64,000 nt of DNA, taken from positions 76,272 to 140,271 of the forward strand of contig SCFE01000117.1 of assembly GCA_004352715.1 (NCBI GenBank), read 5' to 3'. Below are positions 35,977 to 48,349 of this stretch, in pieces. The DNA comes from Hofstenia miamia. Its lineage: Eukaryota; Xenacoelomorpha; Acoela. Position 1 is the stretch's first letter. Every line of letters starts with the position of its first letter. Position numbers and translations under genes: made by a program. The notes beneath the pieces were generated by a model. The model was not told the DNA's origin. It saw only the letters and a list, made by a program, of their open reading frames with translations, and did no database searches.

Positions 35977-36530
35977 TATTAAATCATTAACTTGGTTTTG
36001 TAATAATGAAATTCAGCATCCAAAATGAGTAAATTTGCAAAATATTGATAATACATTATTTAAAATTTAATTACATTTTCGTTGAAAATATGCACTTACA
36101 CAAGTATTTGATATTAGTCTTAACTTCTATAAAAAAGTAAAGAGATTTTTCGCACGAGAAATTGTACTATAGATACTAATAAAAACAGGATGAAGTAATA
36201 TCCAGTGTTTGTAATTTCAGGTGATTGTAATTTATTTATTAAATTGTGCAGAAAAGAACCAAATGGCTCAGAAATCGAACTGATTCACAATTATTACATA
36301 TTTCTAACCGAATTCACAAATTTGGGCATAGGCAACCTATTAACCAATTAATGCTTGTAAAATCAGCGAAATCTTAATAACCAATAAGTGATTAACATCG
36401 CTGTTGTGCCCTTGTAGCTAATCCAGTGGCGGAGCGTGGGCCACATTGCCTAGTGTGCGGTGCAGAATTTCTAGTGGCTCTGTTTGGTTTCGTCATTGTA
36501 TTTAAATAAAAATACGTCAATACTGAACCA
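35977..36530. other. Intergenic; transposon-like patch
   Basis: No gene. 36425-36475 (CCAGTGGCGGAGCGTGGGCC) resembles the terminus of a hAT-type MITE. Confidence 0.4.
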
Positions 36531-37211
36531 AAAGTTTCAAAATTTACAATAGAAATCACTGCAGTCATTGCTTGAACTTGAAGCCAGCCACAACATGATT
36601 AAATGCATAATTTTTAAGTACTCTAATTAATGTAAAATATGATTCAAATGAATATTTCTTAAAATCAGATATCAAGTAAAATATTTGAAATTGATACCTA
36701 AGTATATTTAACAACACAACGAAATATTTAAACATCAGATAGGACCAGGACTCATTTGCTATTATTTTCGAACCTCTGTATTTGGCATGGAAGCAGAAAT
36801 AGATGATCCACCAGAGATTGAATCGGATCCAACATATCGAGATCCGGATCGAGTCTGATCCAAACTTTTAAAAATTTTTAGTTTTCAATCCGAAACAGAT
36901 CCGAATTTAAATAAGTATTCTAACAATAAACAAACAGTGTTTGCAAAAACTGGTAGTCCACTTGCTTCTCTGTGTTCTGTGCTTTTCTTTGACATGCATA
37001 TTAGAGAGAATTCTTTTCAGAATTCTGCTCTTCCATTTGCAAGTTTGTACAAATGTTTTGGTTGCTTTACTATTTTATTATTATGTGATGGCTAACATGA
37101 ATCGCGTTTTCAGATTTGAAGTATTGGTCACCAATTTTATAAGTTATTGGAAAAAATATCGCGGAACCTGTTGTATGAACAATAAAATTTCACTTAAATT
37201 GGGATTATTAA
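36531..37211. repeat. Duplicated segment left of a short gap
   Basis: Starts AAAGTTTCAAAATTTACAAT and ends at the gap with GGGATTATTAA. The segment right of the gap (37230-37873) starts and ends with the same sequence, differing by scattered substitutions and indels (for example an extra ATCAGACCAACTTTTCAATT stretch near 37456 in the right copy and extra sequence near 37036-37115 in the left). Contains GGATCC-rich words near 36825-36860 and 36890, typical of a MITE. Confidence 0.85.
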
Positions 37212-37229
37212 NNNNNNNNNNNNNNNNNN
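37212..37229. other. Assembly gap, 18 N
   Basis: A short run of N exactly at the junction of two near-identical segments. Confidence 0.99.
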
Positions 37230-37873
37230 AAAGTTTCAAAATTTACAATAGAAATCACTGCAGTCATTGCTTGAACTTGAAGCCAGCCACAACATGATTA
37301 AATGTATAATTTTTAAATACTCTACATTAATGTAAAATATGATTCAAATGAATATTTCTTAAAATCAGATATCAAGTAAAATATTTGAAATTGATACCTC
37401 AGTATATTTAACAACACCACGAAATATTTAAACATCAGATAGGACCAGTACTTGATCAGACCAACTTTTCAATTTCAACCAAGACCAGGACTCATTTGCT
37501 ATTATTTTCGAACCTCTGTATTTGGCATGGAAGCAGAAATAGATGATCTATCAGAGATTGAATCGGATCCAACAATTCGAGATCCGCATCCGATCCGGTC
37601 AAAACTTTTAAAAAAATTTTAGTTTTCAATCCGGAACGGATCCGAATTTAAATAAGTATTCTAACAATAAACAAACAGTGCTTGCAAAAACTGGTAGTCC
37701 ACTTGCTTCTCTGTGTTCTGTGCTTTTTCTTTGACATGCATATTAGAGAGAATCCTTTTCAGAATTCTGCTCTTCCATTTGAAGTATTGGTCACCAATTT
37801 TATAAGTTATTGGAAAAAATATCGCGGAACCTGTTGTATGAACAATAAAATTTCACTTAAATTGGGATTATTA
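37230..37873. repeat. Duplicated segment right of a short gap
   Basis: Second copy of 36531-37211. The join lies exactly at the N run, which suggests two haplotypes placed in series rather than a real tandem duplication; the indel divergence would then be allelic. Confidence 0.8.
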
Positions 37874-37999
37874 AATTAGGATTCAATGTAAAAATGTGCG
37901 TAATTTAAAAAATGTACAAATACACACGTTTCAAACATTTTCGGATCCAAAGTTTCTCAAAATGAAGATCCGATGCGATCTGATTCTATCTCTGCAAAC

Positions 38000-38209
38000 C
38001 ACCTAACCATATGCAGCCATTATTAAGGCGGACTAAGAAACTGTTTCTTGTTTAACATAAACATTAGTAAGCTAATGCTCGTATTCCACAGCTTTTGTAT
38101 AGCATTAATGAGCCCCATTTGCAGGCTCATAAACACAGTGTGAGCTTGTCTGGTTTACTGCTAATAACTGCTTCAGACACTAAAATAGTCTAATAAAGCC
38201 CACTCCCAA
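38000..38209. repeat. Dispersed repeat, copy 1 of a pair
   Basis: Shares order and sequence with 45562-45813: CACCTAAC, TATGCAGCCATTATTAAG, GACTAAGAAACT, ATTAGTAAGCTAATGC (a hairpin), TTCCACAGCTTTTG, TGAGCTTGTCTGGTTTACTG, ACTAAAATAGTCTAA and GCCCACTCCCAA. Similarity stops sharply at both edges. Non-coding; family unknown. Confidence 0.85.
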
Positions 38210-38626
38210 CATTTGTTTTATTGATAAGAGATTCCAAAGGAATCTCTCACAAAAATTTTTTTGCTGAAATTGCAAAACAATTTTAACAAAAAAGCGTTCG
38301 TCACATTTGTTAAGATTGATTGACAGGTGCTAATTGATGAGTCATAACCCATTGTTAATTCGTGAATAATATGAGAGGGCGTGGATACAGAGTGCAGTTA
38401 TTCGCGCATCATATGATCAATCTATGAATAATTTTAGAATTTACATGTGTATGTGTTGGAGAATTCATTATATAAGTTAGGAGGACCTACATAATTCGGC
38501 TTGTTCCAGAAAATATCTATATTTCTGGGCATGACCTGCACTAAATTATCATTAATTATATTGAATGACTTTAATTCACGTTGCTTGATTATTTTTCCAA
38601 TTTTGTTTATTGGATATTAGCAAAAA
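38210..38626. other. No recognisable feature
   Basis: AT-rich sequence with a small hairpin (GAGATTCCAAAGGAATCTC near 38228). No ORF. Confidence 0.4.
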
Positions 38627-39626
38627 NNNNNNNNNNNNNNNNNNNNNNNNNNNNNNNNNNNNNNNNNNNNNNNNNNNNNNNNNNNNNNNNNNNNNNNNNN
38701 NNNNNNNNNNNNNNNNNNNNNNNNNNNNNNNNNNNNNNNNNNNNNNNNNNNNNNNNNNNNNNNNNNNNNNNNNNNNNNNNNNNNNNNNNNNNNNNNNNNN
38801 NNNNNNNNNNNNNNNNNNNNNNNNNNNNNNNNNNNNNNNNNNNNNNNNNNNNNNNNNNNNNNNNNNNNNNNNNNNNNNNNNNNNNNNNNNNNNNNNNNNN
38901 NNNNNNNNNNNNNNNNNNNNNNNNNNNNNNNNNNNNNNNNNNNNNNNNNNNNNNNNNNNNNNNNNNNNNNNNNNNNNNNNNNNNNNNNNNNNNNNNNNNN
39001 NNNNNNNNNNNNNNNNNNNNNNNNNNNNNNNNNNNNNNNNNNNNNNNNNNNNNNNNNNNNNNNNNNNNNNNNNNNNNNNNNNNNNNNNNNNNNNNNNNNN
39101 NNNNNNNNNNNNNNNNNNNNNNNNNNNNNNNNNNNNNNNNNNNNNNNNNNNNNNNNNNNNNNNNNNNNNNNNNNNNNNNNNNNNNNNNNNNNNNNNNNNN
39201 NNNNNNNNNNNNNNNNNNNNNNNNNNNNNNNNNNNNNNNNNNNNNNNNNNNNNNNNNNNNNNNNNNNNNNNNNNNNNNNNNNNNNNNNNNNNNNNNNNNN
39301 NNNNNNNNNNNNNNNNNNNNNNNNNNNNNNNNNNNNNNNNNNNNNNNNNNNNNNNNNNNNNNNNNNNNNNNNNNNNNNNNNNNNNNNNNNNNNNNNNNNN
39401 NNNNNNNNNNNNNNNNNNNNNNNNNNNNNNNNNNNNNNNNNNNNNNNNNNNNNNNNNNNNNNNNNNNNNNNNNNNNNNNNNNNNNNNNNNNNNNNNNNNN
39501 NNNNNNNNNNNNNNNNNNNNNNNNNNNNNNNNNNNNNNNNNNNNNNNNNNNNNNNNNNNNNNNNNNNNNNNNNNNNNNNNNNNNNNNNNNNNNNNNNNNN
39601 NNNNNNNNNNNNNNNNNNNNNNNNNN
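38627..39626. other. Assembly gap, exactly 1000 N
   Basis: One thousand N bases; the right edge opens in a TA microsatellite (39627-39649), the probable cause of the break. Confidence 0.99.
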
Positions 39627-39649
39627 ATATATATATATATATATATATA

Positions 39650-41381
39650 CATCATGTATCTTATTGTGTCAAATATTGACAATTATTCAATATATTTTGA
39701 TACAATTATGAAATTTCTCTTTCAAATCAATATTGGAATGTCGGGTTAAGCCTAAATATGTTAAACAGATACATTATTGCAAATTATTCAAAAACTGCTT
39801 ATGAAACCCATTTTACATTGATTCCCTTTGACGAAATTGCACTTTTTTAGCTCTATAAAAACCATATGTAATTTCATTCATCTAATATCTTTACCCAAAA
39901 AGTCAAATTTGGAAGTTGATAAAACACGTCTAACTATTGCTCAGAAAGTAATGAATCTATGTGCGCAGTTTAAGCAAATGAAATTAAGTGCGCAACCATG
40001 GATGAAACATAAATTGCAATGTAAACAATTTTTTTTCATATGACTAAAGCAATATGCGCATTTTGTTTTTATCTAAAATATAACAAGACACCACATTCTT
40101 ATCATAGGAATAAATTAGGCTCATTTTAATAATCTGAGAAATATAATCTTCAATTTCGCGTGCATGAAATTTGCTATGTTAATACATTAGTGAGAAAATG
40201 AAATAATAAATTCTGACGTTTCTTTATCATCTAGAAAAGCCTCTATGATCAATCCCTGTCAGGAAGGTTTTGTCGGACATTTCACTATTGCATATTATGT
40301 TGTTGATCTATTAAAGAACTTGCCAGGATTTTTAAAAATTTTATTCCCAACATCGATTTTTCAATAGAAAAATTGAAAGTGTCTATTTCAAACACGTTTT
40401 ACACCAAAACCTATGAATCTATAAAACCCTCTATGACGATTTATTGCTGACTAAGCCTTCTTGTTTAAATCGCGGTAATTCACTTTGTTGTAAAACATGT
40501 AATGAACTTGCCTATTGAATTATCGCACAACACTTTATTTTGAAGCAAATCAATTTAGTTTTCCTCCGCTTAGTGGTGTGCAATTAAAGTGATTCAAATT
40601 TCTTGAGATGTTGATTAGAACACAATGACTGGACTAGTATTATTGTGCTTTTGTATTCTAGTAGGACAGCATATGATCAATAATTCTTAAATTCATTGGT
40701 TGCATTGCTATTTATGTCCTTTAGTTGAGCCTGCACAGCAATTCTGGCATGATATGATATGCATACATGTGCGTTGTGTCATATTTGGCAGAAAAATTCG
40801 AATAGATAACTTTTTGGATAGTTGGTGTCATTTTATGACACTATATTATCAGTAGTTCTAGGATATTCTGTATGTGAAAACTTAATAAACTATGCTAAGA
40901 TTTTCCTTTCTAGAAGAGTTCTAATTTTCCAGCTAAAACAAAAAACAGTAATTTACTCAGAGGAATGTGAATTTAGTTACAAATTATTGATCACAATCAC
41001 AATAAATAGGTTCTTAGGGAAATTTTCTTCTACCATGCTAATGCGTCTTTGAGTTAGAATCTCACAATATTTGTTGGAAGATCTCCCTAAGCTAACACCA
41101 GTGAATATTCTTGTGGCAGCACAATGAATTTATTCCACTCCCATAGATCTCCTACTAACATAGCATTAAAAACTCCCAATAGAACACCCATGAATATAAA
41201 ACATGAATTATTGTATTTTTTACCCACACTGCATTGCATACTATATTTTTTAATAACTAAGAATTCGTTCAGATGGGCAAAGTGCCGTTGTGTCGGTTAA
41301 TGCGGGAATGGTAAGTCCAGCTGAGCTAGTTCAGCAACTGTTTCTAAAACTTGTGTGGTTAGATAAGATTTTGTTATTTAT
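39650..41381. other. No gene recognised
   Basis: AT-rich; ORFs at 39828-40043 and 40822-41052 have no recognisable motif or splice context. Confidence 0.4.
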
Positions 41382-41939
41382 TTAATTTTTTTTGTAAGGG
41401 GAATTCTTCCAATATGATAGGATATCAAAGTTTTCATCATAACGAAATCCCGGTGCATTTTGCATATCTCTCTTATGTTTGGATTGAGAGCATGATGGTC
41501 CATCGCTTGCAATCAAACAGCTTTCATCTTCGGAGTTTGAATATAAAAAGTTACAAATAATTGGATTCTTCTTCGGTGGGTTGCGTATTGCGTATGTTGA
41601 AATTTTAGTGATGAGGCAACTTCTAATATGCTCTACTTCTAAGGAATGCATTTATGCACTTTGATGAGTTTCAAATTTGTTAACCCTAGACAAAAAAGTA
41701 CTGTAAGAAAAAATTTAATCCTTTGTTCCCAGGATTTCAAAAATTCTGTCACACTCCCTGTTCAAACATTTTTCTCGAACCGACGGGAGTGTTTCCACAA
41801 GGCTGTATAAGAGGGGAACATACTTAAGAGCTGAAACTTCACTTAGAAATAAACAAATATAGAGATTAACAGAGATTTCCGTTATTGAGAGTATTATTTT
41901 CGCTTCATTGTTGTCCAACACTTCTACAAATCCAGCCAA
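41382..41939 (-). pseudogene. Possible hAT-type transposase fragment
   Basis: Two successive minus-strand ORFs (41939-41715 and 41651-41382) contain stretches resembling the C-terminal half of hAT transposases: EISVNLYICLFLSEVSAL upstream, then an acidic, serine-rich linker (SEDESC) and FDILSYWKNSP, similar to the dimerisation region that begins with a D-x-L-x-W/Y-W motif. They are separated by a stop and no rest of the domain follows. A weak call from short motifs. Confidence 0.35.
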
Positions 41940-44461
41940 TGCATTTGTTCTGTAATAATAATTCTATTTTTCTGCGTATTCATTAAAATTATGTATTTTT
42001 CTGGTTTTACTAGGCCTTAATAATCACATAAAGAAAATTTGTGCATTATACTTAAATAAATATTATGTGAAATCAAAGACATCCAATGTATGTTGCAAAG
42101 AAAATTTGTATTAACAAACTCAAATTTAGATTGGAATTTGATTTGATTCCAATTGGACAATTCTAGAATTTTTGTATTGGATTGGATAACAAATACAAAA
42201 TATGCTTAATGACTAATGCGAAAACCTTTGTTTCATCGGAAATAAACATCAGCAGATTAAATGACTTAACAATTCATTTTGGATATCAATGAATTGGAAA
42301 CACCAAGCGTCACTTATAATATGCACCCTAGTAGCTCATATACACCAAAACAGAAATTATCAATTTCAAAGTCAGATCACTACTATGTTCTGCTTTGAAT
42401 TGGATTACAATGATTTTAAAAATTGAAAAATACATACATTTGCTATTTGAAATATGGATTTTAACCAAAAGTAGATCATTTTTTAAAATTAGTTAACCGC
42501 TTATCTGAGACATTACATTAAGTTTGATACAGGCAATATTTCGAAAAAAAATAGATGCTCCTGGTTATTTACAACTTCATTCACACTTTGAATTCTAAAA
42601 TTTGATAAAAAGTTTTCATTTCTCTTATTTTCTTGGCATATTCATATTCGAACAAGACCAAAAATCCGCACCGTATATTAAAAATACGCATGAAACATAT
42701 TCATAGCCTTAGTAGATCAAATGCTACGAAGAAAAACGTAATTTATTAAAATTAAGTTTGTCTAGCTTATTCAATAACGGTCCTTCCGTCCATATATCCT
42801 TAACCGTTCTACGTCGTTTGGGGTGCTTATGTAACCCCACAGTCCTTACTTACGTTGCTGAAACACGGGAAATTCCAGTAAATCAACAAAAACTTATGAC
42901 TTTTTATATCAACTTAAATGCCTAATAATGCTAAATGTTTAGCAGCTTTATTTACAATATTAACTGCATTTCTATGATTATCGCCGTATGGGGTAAATTC
43001 GTCATCCCAAGTTATTTAGTCTAACAAATATTAAGCATATTGTATCATGTCAAATCATTTTATATCTTAGATTGCATACATGCAACTCTCCTTTCAAATC
43101 ACTAATGTTGCTTGTGAACAGTTGAGGAAGTTGGTGATGAAGTTCTTTCAATCATGATTCATGATTCAAGTATGAAGATATTTTGATGATGGTAGTTCAC
43201 CTGGATTAGGAAATTTTGAACTCTAATATTGAACATCAAATATGTTTTGATGCTCACAGTGATGTTCATTCAATTTTAAACCTGTGACCCGACCTGTCTA
43301 ACAATGATCCGTACCCCAAACCAATCACAGAAGGATTACTAGTATAATACGCGCAAAAATGTTTAGCATATAAACAATGAACCAAGACAAAATCAATAAA
43401 AAATACAAATGTAATTAGAATCTTTAAGAATTCTAAAAATAGATGGGTTTGACTTCTTAAATTGTTCCGTAATTCTGTTTTTGTCCTTCCTCCCCAACAT
43501 TTATCAATGACCCGCGACCCAATTTGTCTAAGAGTGCCCAGTAACCACGCCCGTCAAATTTTTGCCTTGACTGTCGGACGAATTGACCCGTAACCACCCT
43601 GAATGAGATACAGAAATATTAATTGCATTATTAGGTCAAATCCGGCACCCATCTTGATAATGCCAGACGAAAATTATGTCGACGGTCTAACTCAAATATC
43701 AACATCAATCCTGGTTTGAGAAGAGGCATCATGAAAAGTATTGTTTTACGATGTGGGATCTGGTTTTGCACTTAACCAATTACCATAAATGTGAGAAGTT
43801 TCCACTGATTGGTGTATAAAATGCAGAAATCACTATTTTAAATACAATCACATTGAAACAAGCTAGCCTATATCTTCATCAAGTTTATAACATTGCTATG
43901 GACATTTGGTTTACTTCATGCCATCTTGTAAATTATTTTTTGACAATTTTTTGCCACTTCGCAAAAAATCCACGCAATATATACAAAAGAATTTGCAAAA
44001 TTCATCAGTTAACATTATATTTCACAACATTTCACTATGGCCATATTTGAGCAAAGGTGATTGTTCTCTATTTTTGATATCTTTAATGTATCTCAATGAG
44101 TACAATTTACAACAAACTCATAGAAGAAAAAAGGAAAATGAACAAACGATAAGTCTTTCGTGCGCTGGTCACAAGTGCTGGAGATTGTCACATGAGTTTG
44201 ACTAACATGATAAATTTTGCTTTAAAATTTTTTATATCGCTCTGCTTGCTATTATTTAACAAGCATTTTAAAATAAGGTTATAGAAAGGTGTATTGAATG
44301 AAAGAGTAATAAAAATCTGCATAAGCAAATTAAGAAACAGAACTAAAAATTTGCCTGGCTCAATAAATGCTCGTTTTGGGCTCGGTTGTGTATCCAATTC
44401 AGTTTTCAAGCTCAGGTGAAGCGGCATTTACCTCCTTCTTGAAGAAGGCCATTAAATTAAT
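41940..44461. other. Intergenic with MITE-like patches
   Basis: 42125-42185 is an ATTGG-rich patch like the one at 21783. 43275-43320 and 43505-43605 have GACCCG/CGTAACC words typical of MITE ends. CpG is at normal density here, unlike in the retroelement to the right. No supported gene. Confidence 0.4.
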
Positions 44462-44683
44462 TTAATTGGCTGTCATCTTTCGTCGATCAGATTTTGTGCA
44501 GCACAAATTTTCTGCATGCAATACAAATAGCCTTCTCTGGGAAGCGCTTCGCCTCCATGTATAATAACAAAACTCCATGATATTACTACACATTCTATGT
44601 AAAAAATGTGACATACATTGTGCAGGACTATACTTCAAAATATTACCTGTATCAAGAAATCCCTAGCCAGCTGGTAGGACTAG
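44462..44683. repeat. 222-bp segment repeated perfectly across a gap (left copy)
   Basis: Starts TTAATTGGCTGTCATCTTTC and ends GGTAGGACTAG at the N run. It is repeated, without a mismatch on reading, at 44705-44926. Confidence 0.95.
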
Positions 44684-44704
44684 NNNNNNNNNNNNNNNNN
44701 NNNN
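44684..44704. other. Assembly gap, 21 N
   Basis: Short N run between two identical 222-bp segments. Confidence 0.99.
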
Positions 44705-44926
44705 TTAATTGGCTGTCATCTTTCGTCGATCAGATTTTGTGCAGCACAAATTTTCTGCATGCAATACAAATAGCCTTCTCTGGGAAGCGCTTCGCCTCCA
44801 TGTATAATAACAAAACTCCATGATATTACTACACATTCTATGTAAAAAATGTGACATACATTGTGCAGGACTATACTTCAAAATATTACCTGTATCAAGA
44901 AATCCCTAGCCAGCTGGTAGGACTAG
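44705..44926. repeat. 222-bp segment repeated perfectly across a gap (right copy)
   Basis: Same length and sequence as 44462-44683. Identity up to the gap on the left copy and from the gap on the right copy is what two unmerged overlapping contig ends give, so one copy is probably false. Confidence 0.92.
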
Positions 44927-45561
44927 TTTATTGACAATGCCAATAAACTTAAGACTTAGGCTGGTGTTTGAGAGTAGCAGGTAAAATTCCGCTGTATATG
45001 CATGCAATTTAATTGTGAAAATAGATTCTAATATCACCAATCCTATATATATAACTTCAGTTCAATTTATTACAAAAAATAGCGTTAACCAATTTGGTTG
45101 TTACCAAACTTTGACATTGAAATTTGGACAATAAAGAAAATTCCGACTCACAAAATTCCACTAAAAATAGAAAATCATGCTTTTACCAACCAATATTGGC
45201 TGGCAAGTGGGCCAAGTCAGTGTGCAATATTTATACCATATTAAGAATAATTAAATGGAACTTTGCCAAATTACAAAAATTCTTCTTGAGCTGAGGACGA
45301 ATCAATTTGTCCCTAGAAGACTGAGATAGATCCAATGGTACTTGTACAGTTTTAAGTGATATTTATTTGTATTCCCTGTTCCTGTTGAAGTATCCAGATC
45401 CAGTGTACACTTATTGTTGGAAGTAATGAATTTATCCATTTGAGATATTGAGAAGCATTGGTTGACGTTGTAATCCAAATGTCAACTGAGTGATTTACAT
45501 GTCTCAGTTTAATTCAATTTGTAGTAAGAAATATATTTAAAAATATATTACCTACATGTCG
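44927..45561. other. No recognisable feature
   Basis: AT-rich sequence without an ORF or repeat that I can identify. Confidence 0.4.
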
Positions 45562-45813
45562 CACCTAACTGTATGCAACTATTATTAAGTCTGACTAAGA
45601 AACTATGTTTCTCATTGGCCATAAGCATTAGTAAACTAATGCCCTGTTCCACAGCTTTTGCCTAGCATTGATGAGTTCCTATTGCAATAGCAGAATCAAA
45701 ATGTGTTCAATCAGGGCTGCATGTTGTGCGCATGACACAGTATGAGCTTATCTGGTTTACTGCTACTAATTGCTTCAGCCACTAAAATAGTCTAAAATTA
45801 TGCCCACTCCCAA
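45562..45813. repeat. Dispersed repeat, copy 2 of a pair
   Basis: Second copy of the 38000-38209 repeat, about 40 bp longer because of an insertion around 45688-45735. It carries the hairpin GCATTAGTAAACTAATGC. It lies just beyond the 3' end of the minus-strand retroelement, but the similarity does not reach the polypurine tract, so it cannot be called its LTR. Confidence 0.85.
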
Positions 45814-45957
45814 ATGTCTTATATACATTTTGTCAAATATGACATGACACCTAAGTGAGGGAAATTCAAAAATTATGCAATTGAATTAGTGTACAATTAT
45901 TAATTACAAATTTTGTAATAAAGTGGAAATGTTTTTCATCACTGAGGTGGAGTGACA

Positions 45958-45969
45958 CCCCACCCCCCC
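45958..45969 (-). other. Candidate polypurine tract of the retroelement
   Basis: On the minus strand this reads as a G-run interrupted by one T (GGGGGGGTGGGG) 15 bases after the last retroelement-side ORF (ends 45984), followed by TGTCACTCC, which would suit a 3' LTR start. No matching 5' LTR copy was found, so the assignment is tentative. Confidence 0.4.
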
Positions 45970-45983
45970 AAAACTGGGCTATT

Positions 45984-48349
45984 TTAATTGACCAGCTCCA
46001 CTATATCTGGTTGAGTAAGAGCTTGAACTTCCTGCAGGAGTGTGATAGCACGAGGGTTGTTCCATGACAAAATATCCGAGTGTTGAGAATAGTGGGTAGC
46101 ATAGCATATCAATTCCACCTCAGTAGTAATGCATTTTGTGAACTTGTAAAATTTAGTATTAGTGAACTGATCTGCTATAGGTAACATGTTTCTGAGATTG
46201 TTGATCTTTCTTGTAAAGATATTGTAAAATTTTGTATATAACTGCAACCCTTTAAGTGTAATGAGTAGTGTAATGCATGCGTCTATATCTGAGGCATGTG
46301 CTTCTTTTTTCTTTTATGTCTGTATCTGGATAGAAAAAATTGAAAAATGAGAAGACTTTACTTTGTCTAAGTATAATGAAATGTTTTCATTGATGAGTTC
46401 CTCCATCATAGAATCTGGATTGTTGACATTGGCTCTCATCATTGTGATGATCTCTATGCATTTGGGGACATTGTAATATTTTAGTTTATGTTGAATTAGG
46501 TTAGTCCATAATAGATCATTCATGCAAGAGAATAGATTTAGTGTATTACTGGGTAACTTGGCTAATGATGTTTTTAGATGATCAAGTTGTTTGGCAATAG
46601 GTTTATCATTATGAAAGATATATTCCAGAAGAACATGGCCATTGACATATAACCATGAGGCATCATCTTCTCATATTAAATTTTAATGGCTTTGTTTAAA
46701 TGTAACTAGATTTAATGTTTTCACAAGATCACTGAGACAATTAACATATTGATAATCTTCTTTGAGAGGTATGTGAATTTGACAGGTCTTCTGGCATTTA
46801 GAGCACCATGCTGGTTGGATAACAGCAGTGTGTATTAGCAGACTCAGTATACAATAGTGATTATCTGATTTCATTGTTGAGGGTGATGTCCAGCTTGGTG
46901 ACTCCTGTGGACATGGGGTAGAGAGCAGAACATTAGTATTGACAATCATGTGAAGTTTTGAGTTGCAGGTTGCTCCCCACATATACTTTTTGTAGCAAGT
47001 TTGTTGCTAATGATTGTTATTGGTAAAGCACCTAATGGGTCTTCCTTGTTGATAATGCATGAGTAATATTTCTCAAACATGTTTGTTGCCTTAGCATTCT
47101 TTCCAGGTTGTGACATTGGTAATGTGGTTCCATATAAAAGCCAATTCTTCAATTTCAGGGAGACCAGACCAACTGACAATTTGTGGCATTTGCTTTTTCT
47201 TATTTGCTCATGGGTTTTGAATGAAATTGGAATTGTAATGTTGAATCTTCAGTGAGATAGATAGCTATGAGCCATAGAGCTGATTTTGTGGTGACATCTG
47301 GAGTACATGGTTCTTTGAAGAAAGCTGTTCTGATCTTGCAGGTTTATTCTCTGTTGAGCATCAGTTAGGATGCATTTTGGTTGATGAAGCCTGACAGACA
47401 TAAAATATTGATAGTGGGCTATCAATATTATCAGTGGGCTATCAGCTTTGATGTTTGACCAAATGTTTTTAATCTTGTTGAGCATGTTGACTGACTGTGA
47501 AAATGCAAAGCTAATGTGTATATCCATGATAGTAGGTGACACAGCTTTGCAGGCTAGTAATTTGTGAGACTGTGCTTGAAGTAAGATATTGATAGCTAGA
47601 CATTTTTCAAACATATGGTGATGTAGTGGGCACATCTGATGTAAGAATAAATCAATATGTATGTGTAATTATCAAGGCCCAATATAGCAAAGTTGTTTGG
47701 GCAAAGGATAAACAGATTGTCAATACTTATTTTGAGTTCATAGATTTCAGCTCCTATTAGATGAGATTGTGTTATGTCAAATATGATCACAGTGAGCTTT
47801 ATTTTGTTAGCTCTGACTAGTTTATAGGCAAGAGATACTTTTTCAATTAGTTTGCTATCTGAGAGTTCTGCTGTTTTCAAGAAGTATATCATGAGAGATA
47901 AGTTAATTTCCAGTTGTATGACAAGAGCATCTTTGTAGGTAAGCAAGCAGTGGAAGTTTGTTAAACAAAATTCTGCATTGAAGCTAGTATGGACAGTGCT
48001 TCTGAAGTATGAGTGGTTCATTGTTTCAGACATATCATGAGAATAGTATATCAGTGTGCTCACTGCAGGGCACTTATCAGGGTCAATGAGATAGGATAAC
48101 ATGGAACATGTAACTTTGTGATTAGCTGTATCCAGCTGTTTGTTGATAAAGTTTTTTGTCTCCTGTGACAAGTTAGCTTCTATGATGTAACATGCAGTTC
48201 TTGTAGCAATAAAGTACAGATGAAGTGTTTGCTGAGCCTACTGTAGAAATGTGTGCATGACATTGCTCTTGGCATTCAAGTGAGCATTTTTGTGAAACAG
48301 AGCATTGTGAGGAAACTGAGCTGAGGGCAAGCATGAGTGACAGCAGCAT
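45984..48349 (-). pseudogene. Unrecognised ORF region in the envelope position of the retroelement
   Basis: Downstream of integrase lies about 2.3 kb of consecutive minus-strand ORFs, the longest 191 codons (47596-48171), with frameshifts between them. At 48349 a frame opens with a short signal-peptide-like stretch (MLLSLMLALSSVSS) followed by closely spaced cysteines, then passes into another frame. A later fragment has a Cys pair motif (WCSKCQKTC, near 46790). An ORF with a signal sequence after pol fits an env-like gene, but no fusion peptide, furin site or C-terminal membrane anchor was recognised. The position and signal-like start are the only grounds. Confidence 0.4.
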
